Positions 55,289-64,000 of a stretch of DNA of 64,000 nt are shown here, piece by piece (positions within the stretch are counted from its first letter, which is position 1; every line of letters begins with the position of its first letter). The stretch is from Cantharellus purpuraceus (lineage: Eukaryota > Basidiomycota > Agaricomycetes > Cantharellales > Hydnaceae): NCBI GenBank assembly GCA_025174535.1, contig JALBUN010000023.1, positions 1,674,001 through 1,738,000 of the forward strand, written 5' to 3'. The position numbers and the translations under genes are program-made. The notes beneath the pieces are model-generated. The model made no database searches, had not been told where the DNA came from, and was given only the letters and a program-made list of their open reading frames with translations.

Positions 55289-55737
55289 AACTTCTGGTCT
55301 TCAAGATCACGAGGCGGTCGAAGCAAGTGGACATCTGGCGTCCCAGTGAAGAAATGAAAGGATTACACAACAGCTGCACCTGTCAGGCTGGAGGATGAGG
55401 AGAAAGTGGCGAGGTGAAGAGACGCAATCTAGTCAATGATGTGTACGCAGCACAAAACCCGCACAAGAGCCATCGGTTTGAATTCTAAAGTGACTGCCCA
55501 CTATTGTTCTGCAAGGACAATTGGACAATCATAAGGACGATAGTGGCGCACGGGAAATCCACTAAACCAAGAAACTATTGCGATAGTGCATCAGCAGGCC
55601 CCACGAGACTGCCAGGCGGCTGCACCTCTATGTAGGTATATGTTCTAGTTCAATAGCATGTCATGTGTCCCTGTGTCCTGTGAACCGCACGTGCAAGCCT
55701 TAAGCAGGACGCCCCCAAACACCCACAGCCAGATTGT
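55289..55737. other. Divergent promoter region, MARVEL-like gene / Hv1
   Basis: 449 bp between divergent start codons. No ORF or RNA gene recognised. It presumably holds both promoters. Confidence 0.5.
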
Positions 55738-56475
55738 ATGTCTGAACAACAGCCTCTTCTTCAATATGACAACGACGTCGAAGGCGGCGATGTGCCCAAA
55801 GACGACATAAAAGGCTTGCGAGAATGGGTTGCTGAAAAGCTGGAAGCAAAGTCGTTTCATACGGCAGTCATCGCATTGGCTCGTCCCTTTTCACCTTGCG
55901 CTGCCCAATCGCCTAATTTGTTCTATTGGGGATCATGGTATAGATATCCATAGATAGTATTATTGTTCTGGCGGACCTATCCTACGCCTTCCTATCCGAT
56001 TCATGCAACCCCGCAGTCGACGAGCCACCTCTATGGCTAGAGGTATTATCCTACATCTCACTCGTCATAACATATCTTTTTGTTGTCGAACTCCTCCTTT
56101 GTGCGTGGGCTTTCGGTCCAAAATACTATAGCCCTTTCCAAAGCATATTGCACTTTTGCGATGGATCTGTCATAATCATGACATTCGTGGTCGACGTGGT
56201 GTTGAAGGGTCGCGAGCGGGAACTCGCAGCTCTCCTTATATTGCTTCGATTGATTCGGTTTGCAGCTGAAGGTATGCATAGCCTATGGCCGCATGGTCTG
56301 ACTGCTGAATCATCGTACAGCTGCGGTAGGTGTTGGGGAGTTAAATGAAGGTACCACACGAGAATTGCAGGAAGTGAAGAAAACCCTCGAAGAGAAGACG
56401 AATGCTCTTCACCAAGCTCAGCAAGAGATTCAGATGTTGAAACAGAGACTCTCGGGGTCAAATGCTGGGGCGTGA
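55738..56475 (+). CDS. HV1: Hv1-like voltage-gated proton channel
   Basis: Three exons. The N-terminus (MSEQQPLLQYDNDVEGGD, LREWVAEKLEAKSFHTAVIA) precedes S1 with the selectivity Asp (SIIVLADLSYAFLSDSCNP). Then S2 VLSYISLVITYLFVVELLLC with acidic Glu, WAFGPKYYSPFQSILHFCDG, S3 SVIIMTFVVDVVLKGREREL and S4 LLILLRLIRFAAE with the Arg ladder. After the last intron (56271-56320) a coiled coil follows (VGVGELNEGTTRELQEVKKT, LEEKTNALHQAQQEIQMLKQ), as in dimeric Hv1. These channels carry protons out of the cell under depolarisation. About 220 residues, a normal length. No pore domain is present, which separates it from cation channels. Confidence 0.85.
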
Positions 56476-57419
56476 AGGAAAACATGGGAAAACATAGGAT
56501 ATTTGGGAAGACAAACATTTGTACTTGATAATATACCACGCCGTGAGTAATTACCTATTGATAAGTGTGCCAGCTCATGTCCTTGCCTTTCGCCTCGAGG
56601 CATGCTTGGCCTGTTGTATCATTGACTGCTGAGTTTGTTGGCATCATATCACCTGAGCAGTCTGCTTCTAATTTTGACGCGGTTTGCTCCTTCCTGTCAT
56701 TTTCGCTTGTTATCCTCCAAAGTCAATTACTCTCAAAAAAATATTAGAGAAAAGTTTGGTCAATACACCCATTCCGGGCACGGACATGTGTGATCCACTC
56801 ACCTAGATAGATATGGAAATGATCCATACATTGCCGTGTGTTCCCAACAACGCACAATTTGCAAACATTGCTGCAGAGCCGCCATAAGTGGTTGCAGAAT
56901 CAGGTGCTGCAGTAGTTGAAGTGATTGATGTCAGACTTGGCAGGCACAGTGGTTAGAGCTCAGATCTATTAATAATTAGGGGATGATTCAGCGGGGTGGC
57001 TCGGGTCAAGCTTGGCCCAGAGCCAATGATGGGATCTACCAATCCTGTGGAAACCGCTGTCAGAGGGCCTCGGTGCTGTTTCTGGGACTGAGGTGATGTA
57101 TATGACGACATGCAGGAGACAGGCGGGCAAGATAGTCAGAGAACGATAGGACGAACGTGGCCCTGAGGGGGCGAGATCTGAGAGAGAGGGGGTTGGGAGA
57201 GGGGGAATGAAAGCAGTGAGGAGGAGAAGGTGGTGGTAGGGAGGAAGAGGGAAATGGGAAGCCAAAAGATATGACATCATATTCAAGGGAGCCGCCGTGG
57301 TGGCGGAGTCTAGGTCTCACGCTTGGAAGGCGTTGGTCTTGTTGTCGCCCTCAACCTGGACGCGGTTAAGTCGCAGCGTAATTTGTTGTCACCTTTCCTC
57401 TGCGCTCCACTCGTTCCAC
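56476..57419. other. Intergenic region
   Basis: 944 bp. Frames here are low-complexity on the minus strand (Pro/Ser-rich, 56969-57320) and do not look conserved. It probably holds the Hv1 3' UTR and the promoter of the PP4R1-like gene, with a purine-rich tract (gagagagggggttgggagag near 57180) and a complementary pyrimidine bias downstream. Confidence 0.5.
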
Positions 57420-60400
57420 ATGGCTTTTGTATGAGTCTATTTCACTTGGTCTATACCCTTTTAGTATGAGTAGGTCTTTCTCTTTCCTCTCTCCATACCC
57501 TTCCCGGCTCCAATTTCTCTCGCAGTATCTGTCCGACCTGATACTTCAGCCAGACCATCTACTCTCCATTCTCACCATCCAGGAATCTCCCAGGAATCTT
57601 CCCCCTTTTCTACCACAAGCTCTCCCTCCACATCACCTGCAATCGTCGCCCCGCAGCCTTCTCGTCCAAATGCCTCGGACCATCAGACGGCGCTCCTGCA
57701 GCAGTCCCGACCGGCCCCTTCTGCCTCCCCCCCACCCCTTATAAATCTATCTGTTTCCGATGCTAGGTCATTTTCTGAGTCCCCAAACGTACATATCTCT
57801 CCTGAATCCATCAAAGACGTCTCTCTTGAGATCTACGTCAATGATGAAGGACTTAACCCTGTAGAGAGGATCTATCTCCTCTCTCGCAGCTCGGACCCGA
57901 TGCATAGGTTGGTTGTCCATCCCACAGATTTCTCACCCTTACGCTGATTTTGATCAGAGTGTTTATGTCACGTTCGCTCCATACGTTTCTTCCAGAAGTC
58001 TCTCCATCGGAAGCTGTAGAATATGTGCTTCCCCTTCTCATAGGTCTCGCCTGTGATGACGGTAAGCTACTTGGAGGAAAGCAGATCGCATATTTACTCC
58101 GCCTCTCTATTTGTATCTCAGAGGACGCCGTCAAAGAGGCTTTGATCACCAGTCTTGTAGACATCATGTGGTGGTTTTTGGAAGTAAATGACATCGCCAC
58201 TCTAATTTTCCCTTCGCTCACACAATTCCAGAATTGTCAATTAGTCGAAGACGAACCACCAGATGAACAAGTGGATCCACCTCTGCTACCCGTACAGACT
58301 TTTACCCCCATCTTGGGCACATTGCTCATAGATCACAATGCCAGGGTCGGGGCTCCCGCTAGATTTGCTATCGTAGAGATTCTGAACCGTTTGCACTATG
58401 CCGACGACAGAGGTGAAGACAACCCACCGTTCGGTAGGAATGAAAGGAAAATGCTTGAGCAAGAAATTGTTCATCAAGTCGTCATTGGCATGGGTCGGCT
58501 TGATGTGTCTGAAGATACTTCTCTTTCACCTGTTTCCAAGGCCGAATTGACACCAACGGTTTCATCACCGGTTCCAACCTCCTCATCGACAGATAAAAAG
58601 AGCTCACAACTCTCGTCGTCAGGTTGTCAGTCATTCTTGTCTTCGACAACGCAGCTTGATGCTTCCGATCCATTGGCAGAGCCTTGTCTCCCGTACTCCA
58701 GACCATCGAGACTCTCTCCTGATATGCTGTCGTCCACGGAACCTCTGTTAGAACCAAGTTCTTCAACCCCACATGAACGGTCATTTCAAGTTTCCTTGGC
58801 TTCCGCTTCGTCCCCAGACCTAAAACATCATGACGACACTCTGATAACTTCATGTTCTCGTTCAAGCCTAGAGGAAACCTTTGGCGAGATTGCAACCAAA
58901 ACCTCTACTAACGACGTCAAAGGCAGATCAACGGCTGATGCACAACAACTCTCCGATACACAAGAGGAGACAAGAGAACAAGAAACAAAAGAACAGGCTG
59001 CCATTGGGCGACTGTTGAGCATGAGTCTGATTGCGACAGTAACGGCACACGGTAGGTTGCGACTTATTTCCATAGCTAGTCTATGCTCAGATTTCATGCA
59101 GCCAAGCTCCCGGAAGATACAATAAGAGCTTTTGCTGATGAAGTAGCCTACATTGGCGCAGATCCACTTTGCTGGGTTCGGCGAGAAGCATCATTCGCTG
59201 TGGGAGCACTCGCCAAAGTCGTACCCGTAGAAGTTGTATTTCTCGTACTTTTGCCGCTCTTTCAGGCTCTGGTCCGAGACGCTATCGGGCAGGTCCGTCA
59301 CTCGGCAGTCTTCGCCTTGCCAGGCATTCTCACTCGTCTTGCGCCACAACATCGACGCACTTTGGCAATGGACATCCTGCTTAATCTTTCATGTGATGAG
59401 GCGTTTTTGGTGAGATCAGGTGTACTCGAGGTTCTAGGGGAGGTTATATATGCATTTCGTGAAGACAACGGCGGTGCACCGCAAGAGCTGGTGAGTTTGT
59501 TTGTTGGGAGGGAACGAGGTGTAGATTGGCGTCAGCACAAACATGGCCGCGAACCTTTGCTGAGTGATCCATCAACAGCCAAAGCGAAGAGCCCACCGCC
59601 CGCGTTGTCATCAATATCCGAAAGTGATGACGGACTGTCAGAGAGGAGTGAGGCAGTACGGCAGGAGCAGGTGGGCAAGATCGGCCCTACCTCAACTATG
59701 ATGATGACACCTGGCGATTTTTTCCCTGAGCCGGCGCGTTCTCTCATCACATCCTTTAATTATCCAGCAGTGGCACTATCTTTGGGCCCACGGAGATGGT
59801 GTGAGGTGCGGGAGTGCTATCTCACACTCACACGGGATACAAACATACGCGTACGCCGCACTCTCGCGGCGAGCCTTGGCGAAATGGCGCGGATACTCGG
59901 CAGCGAGCTGACTCAGAGGGATCTAATGGATGTCTGGCAAGATATGGTGCATGATGCAGAGGATGCGCAAACTAGACTCAAGGCTCTGGGTGGTGTATGT
60001 CCTTTCGTCAGCGCGCTAGAAGGTCCAGCCCGAGAGGGCATTGTGATGGGGTTTCTAGAGCTCTGGGAACGGTGGCTAACAGGATGGAGGGAACGTGAAT
60101 GTTTGATATTGGCAATGCCTACTTTGGCGGTATTGGCCCAGGGACAAGAGGAAGTGGTGCGAACACTGATGGGCAAGGCGTTAATGGATAAAATGGCAGC
60201 AGTGCGAGAGGCGGCTGTCGGGGCGGTGGGAGTTCATCTCCACCTCCTTCCTTAACTCGACTCACCACTATCTTTCCAGATAACTCATGTGTTTCGTGCA
60301 TTTGAGAGTCGGCCACATATTGCTGAGGAATTCAGAGATGACTTACAAGCTCTTCCCTGCATGGACTGTTCCCGTAGGCGAGCGACGTAAGTAAGACGAT

Positions 60401-61093
60401 ACAGTCTATAATGGACTCAAGCTCATGTTTGCGTGTAGCTATGTCGCTTGCTGCCAGGCGATGACAGAGGGTGAGCATGGCAAGATGGAGATCGCTAGGG
60501 ACGAGTTTTGGAAATACATTGTCCTGCTCAGCGAAGACAGGGTAATCGACGTGCGCATCGGAGTAGCTAGACTTTTAGGTGTATTGTGTGGTATGTGCTT
60601 TAAAGTCGGTGTTGAAGGTGCTAAGTCCTGTTGTGTTATAGAAAAATTTTACCCGCACCCGTCAACCCGCTCACCACGTCTCATAGAGGTCATTCGTCGA
60701 CTCAGCCAGGATCCATCACGCGATGTACGTGCGTTTGTTGCCTTCCTTCTCATCCCTGAGGAGGCCAGTCAGCTCCGACATGCTCCGACAAATCCGGCAA
60801 TGCCGCCACTGATGTTTGCCACATTTTCACGTCCTCCACCAAAAACTCCATCGCTCATCGTGAGGATCGACATGCAGGATTTAGGGAGTGGACACGAAAA
60901 CTCTCCCATGGAGCTAACGTCACAGGCTCCCACGAGTCTAATGGACCAGGTTCTTTCCCCCACGACCATACCAGAAGGAGAAGTAGATCCCCTGATGTCT
61001 TCTGATACGGAAACCAAAGACCGAAGGCAAGGCGATAACGTTGCTACTAATGAATTCAAGCCGCCACCACTATCTAGTAGTAATGAGGACTAG
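57420..61093 (+). CDS. PP4R1-like HEAT-repeat regulatory subunit of protein phosphatase 4
   Basis: Seven exons, the first of only nine bases (57420-57428, ATGGCTTTT) if the model is right, then 57474-57907, 57958-59051, 59102 onwards. After a Ser/Pro-rich N-terminus come HEAT-type helices (EAVEYVLPLLIGLACDDGKL, GKQIAYLLRLSICISEDAVK, ALITSLVDIMWWFLEVNDIA, DHNARVGAPARFAIVEIL). The C-terminal array starts at DPLCWVRREASFAVGALAKV, then QVRHSAVFALPGILTRL, VRRTLAASLGEMARILG and DVRIGVARLLGVLC. A 300-residue disordered Ser-rich linker separates the two. PP4R1 in animals scaffolds the PP4 catalytic subunit. The stop is TAG at 61091-61093. Confidence 0.83.
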
Positions 61094-61476
61094 ACATCAA
61101 TTTGAACTTTTCCTGTTGTATCATTATGTGACTTGCTCATCAGGGTGCAATTTGAGCTTTGTTATCTTTATTTTGCAGGAACTTTACAACTTGTGTACAT
61201 GCAGCTGTGCCAATCTTGCAATCTTCTGTGATGAGGTGGCAGCTAAGGTTCGACCGCAACAATTAGAACGAGAACCTTGACGTGACACGGTATTGTCCGC
61301 CCAGCGCGTGGCACTAGTCAGGGCGCCTAATGCCAAGGTAGGCCTCTAGTTCGGGATCAACGTAGCCTGAACGCAACCTCTCAACTCGGACGAGATCCAA
61401 CGGCTGCACTCTCGAGCAGGCCTCATTTGCTAGTTTTCTGGACATGATCCTTCGGTCCTTAACATTGGCCTATATC
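61094..61476. other. Intergenic region
   Basis: 383 bp between two plus-strand genes. No ORF or RNA gene recognised; probable PP4R1-like 3' UTR and promoter of the next gene. Confidence 0.5.
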
Positions 61477-62963
61477 ATGTCGAGCACATTTTTCACGTTG
61501 CGTTATATTGCCTTCGGTCAGTATCAATGCTATGTCGTCTAGGGTCTCATTTTGACAGCACAACCCGATTTCAGCTCTTTTCATCTCATTTCACTCGGTC
61601 ATATGCATCGTCGCAGCACTTAACCTCGGGTCCCTGGCACAAGACACTGCTCGGTTTCGTGCGTTATAACCTACGTATCACTTTTTGTATCTGAGTGACA
61701 TACTTTGTTCAGCCGAGGTTGACAGCTATCTCATTTTCTCAGGAGCACTGGGAATCGTCACTGTTTTCTCGGTGTAAGTGTCCTCGAAAATCCCATAGCA
61801 CGATTGATTGAATACTTCCGGTTAGCATCTTCGTAGAGCTTGTCCGCAAGAATGCCTTCATCGCTCGTGTCATTGTGGAAATTGCTTGGGTTGGAATCCT
61901 TTGGATAATGAACTTGTGTATGGCCTCGTTCTACGCCTAAATCCCACTGTGTTGACATTGACTTCCAGCCGGAGCTGCCGCCACTACAGCGATCCAGCCT
62001 ACGCTCCAATGCTCTTCGATTAGTTAGTGAGGTCCTTGATTAAGCCTATACAAGGGTTGACCATTATAACGTAGGCCAAGAACCAAACATTAGTTGTTTA
62101 TCCACAAAAGTGCTGGTGGCCTTTACATGGCTCAGTTCCATCACACGTGTGTATCACGATATGTTTTGCCATCGCTATTGCTCACACTGCACTTAGTCCT
62201 TTCATACCTAGTGGGTCTCGTTGTCTGCGCTGTTCATCACAGTGAAGCGGATAGTCATGTCTGGCGCAGCGGTGTCCGTGATTATCGATGGTTCACACAG
62301 CGAAGACCGCTGCAGGACACAGCCGAAAATAAACTCTCCTACGGGCGATTGGTTGACCCTAGAGAACCTTCGGGACCACCAGCAATTTATGCACAGCAGA
62401 TGGGGTTGTCCAGGAATTACTCTATCGAGCCGCTCAGGATCGTCACCACCATTGAGCGTCCTGTTCCTCCAGTGCCAGTAGCATCCTCGGGATCTCGAGC
62501 CATCCCATTTGGAAGAGATACATACCGTTTCCCCCCCCCTGCCCCAGTTCCCTCTTCTTCATCGCAGCCGTATTCCCTGTATCCGCAGCACCTTCAGGCG
62601 ACAGTGGGGGGTGTGTCTGTCATAGCCGCCAGAGCTGGCGGACCTTCCCCTCCTCCGGCGGGGTCTTGGCCTCGTTTCAATCCACAACAACCTCTCAAGC
62701 GTAACGACCGGCCGCCCCAAAGAGCTGCATCCGATTCTTCTCCCATTAAGGCCCCTGCAGTGGTTTCTCCTCCGTCCAATTCAGAAATGGCAGAGCATGG
62801 GAACCAAAATACTCCCCTGCCGAGCGCGGCACGCTCACGGCCTTCAGGACCACGAATACCATCTACTTCTCAACGGCCTAGACCTCCTCCTCTAGACCTC
62901 TCATGCGTAGTTCGCACAATGAACTTGAACGTTGAAGGGTCGCGTGACTGTGTGGATGCTTGA
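61477..62963 (+). CDS. MARVEL-like four-TM protein with long Pro/Ser-rich tail
   Basis: Six to seven short exons joined by GT-AG give MSSTFFTLRYIAFALFISFH, SVICIVAALNLGSLAQDTAR (TM1-loop), EVDSYLIFSGALGIVTVFSV (TM2), IFVELVRKNAFIARVIVEIA, WVGILWIMNLSGAAATTAIQ (TM3, with the Glu-Ile-Ala-Trp pattern) and QEPNISCLSTKVLVAFTWLS, SITLVGLVVCAVHH (TM4). The last exon (from about 62211) encodes a 250-residue cytosolic tail rich in Pro and Ser (PPVPVASSGSRAIPFG, SSQPYSLYPQHLQ). Same topology as the gene at 53883-55288, but the tail is unrelated. Function unknown; probably plasma membrane. Confidence 0.68.
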
Positions 62964-63303
62964 CGCCTTCATGTCCAGTCAAGATGCGCAGCGCGCTCTT
63001 CACGCTCATTTCACTGTCGCTTATGCTAGGGAGCTTCTTAGGTTTATGTTGTACTTTCAGTTCCGTTCAGTTTCGAAAATCTAGGTGTCTGAATTTGTAA
63101 ATTGAGCGCCCGATCATAAGGGAAGCGCAAGCGCGCAAGACAATAAACAGCACTGTTCTATTGTTCCTCTCTTGGGGATATGTTTTGAAAGCCTTGGATG
63201 TTGTGGTTCATTCTGTTTACGTTGTTTACCGCTGCTAGCAGGGAGTTCTTCCCACCCTGACTGCCTCCTCAAGAACACTGCCAGATTATCTCAATTTGCA
63301 TGC
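62964..63303. other. Intergenic region
   Basis: 340 bp between two MARVEL-like genes. Nothing recognised beyond likely 3' UTR and promoter. Confidence 0.5.
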
Positions 63304-64000
63304 ATGAACCTCTACGTCTTACTACGAGTCATTTTTCACTGTAAGTGATATCACCTTCATACCAAAAGTCAATGAGTTGAGATGTTTTTAGCATTGCTGG
63401 TGGTTCATAACCTGCTTGCCTTGATGGCAGCAGCATGGAGTATCTCTGCTTCAAGAGGTCACGGTGAGGGACTGCATGGAGGCTGGGTCATTTGTACTAA
63501 CGTCAGATCTACTCATAATTCATGTAGTCTCCCCGGGAGCTGTGCTTGTTGTTTTTGGATGTGTGGCATATATGATTCTTTGCATCGCGTGAGTTGAAAC
63601 GCAGTTGAATTGCAAACCTACTCACTGTCCAGTGCCCTCACAGGACCTGGGCCGAGGTTTGCGCTCCCCGAACACGGTTTTCACGAGTCCGTACTGAGGT
63701 TGCTTTGGCACCTACGGTGATCGCCTTTCAAATAAGTAAATATGGCCGTATCTGGTCTATGTACAATTCTCATAACCCCTTCATTAGTCGCAGCAATCGT
63801 GGTCACAACAAATACGATAAAATCTGTGTGCCATGATCCAAGTTGGTGACCTTCCCTCATACTCTTAACGCTATTAATCTGACATCGTGCTACAGATTCC
63901 TGCGTCACCCTTGTTGTGCTTTCTTGGTTGACCCCATTCACTCGTACGTAGAATACTGTCTATTTTTCTCACTTTTTTTTTTTTTCACGGAACGCTGTCA
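63304..64000 (+). CDS. MARVEL-like membrane protein, partial at window end
   Basis: From ATG 63304 joined frames give MNLYVLLRVIFHSLLVVHNL, LALMAAAWSISASRGH, then VSPGAVLVVFGCVAYMILCI (second TM) and ATWAEVCAPRTRFSRVRTEV, ALAP, which has the Trp-Ala-Glu and Arg-x-Arg-x-Glu-Val pattern seen before TM3 of fungal MARVEL proteins. Further exons are ambiguous (63720 to the end) and the gene may run past the window. Introns near 63341-63395, 63466-63528 and 63590-63645. Third gene of this type within 10 kb; related to the previous one by layout, not obviously by sequence. Confidence 0.5.

Noticed and set aside
56969..57320. Minus-strand Pro/Ser-rich ORFs upstream of the PP4R1-like gene
   Set aside because: Low complexity, overlapping each other in two frames, likely promoter sequence.
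61758..62009. Minus-strand 83-codon ORF
   Set aside because: Lies over the exons of the plus-strand MARVEL-like gene, which has TM segments and splice sites in order.
1..64000. Whether a tRNA, rRNA or secondary-metabolite cluster is present
   Set aside because: No cloverleaf-like or rRNA sequence and no polyketide, peptide synthetase or terpene genes were seen.

Overview
The window comes from a filamentous basidiomycete, most likely an agaricomycete. Its genes have short introns (about 45-80 bp, GT-AG), and they include SOG2, CDC45, MSS51, a TBC1D13-type Rab-GAP, IST1, an Hv1 channel and a PP4R1-like protein. The transposons are Ty3/Gypsy chromoviruses with CpG decay. The species cannot be fixed from the sequence alone. 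All calls rest on reading the sequence; no database search was run.

Bases 1-37377 are a deep nest of LTR retrotransposons with no host gene. The outer element (TE3, minus strand) runs from left of 7202 to about 30925. It is built almost continuously from short perfect hairpins. Into it are inserted the 3' half of one copy of a second chromovirus family (TE2a, 2099-7201) and a complete but decayed copy of the same family (TE2b, 11322-24120, with CCCCC target duplications). A third, truncated copy (TE2c, 31062-37267, minus strand) lies at the right end of the nest. TE2 carries an antisense ORF between pol and the 3' LTR. TE1 (1-2098) sits inside TE2a. Solo LTRs of families named here A (about 310-360 bp), B (about 1.39 kb), C (TE2 LTR), D (about 1.41 kb, 4-bp target duplication) and E (about 0.59 kb), plus two copies of a 0.56-kb terminal-inverted-repeat element (F), interrupt these elements. 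Most have exact target-site duplications, so the order of insertion can be reconstructed, including two inversions.

Bases 37378-64000 are compact, CpG-rich host sequence. SOG2 (-) and an AlkB-like dioxygenase (+) diverge from a 109-bp spacer. The AlkB gene converges on CDC45 (-), followed by MSS51 (-), a small unknown ORF (-), a TBC Rab-GAP (-) and IST1 (-). The IST1 stop and the TBC start appear to overlap as ATGA. Then come a MARVEL-like four-TM protein (-), an Hv1 proton channel (+), a PP4R1-like HEAT protein (+) and two further MARVEL-like genes (+), the last cut by the window end. There is no sign of a metabolic cluster. The mix is housekeeping: DNA replication and repair, mitochondrial translation, endosomal trafficking, and polarity signalling.

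The most unusual signal is the hairpin architecture of TE3. After it come the antisense gene of TE2, a small accessory ORF shared by TE1 and the D LTRs, and the IST1/TBC overlap.
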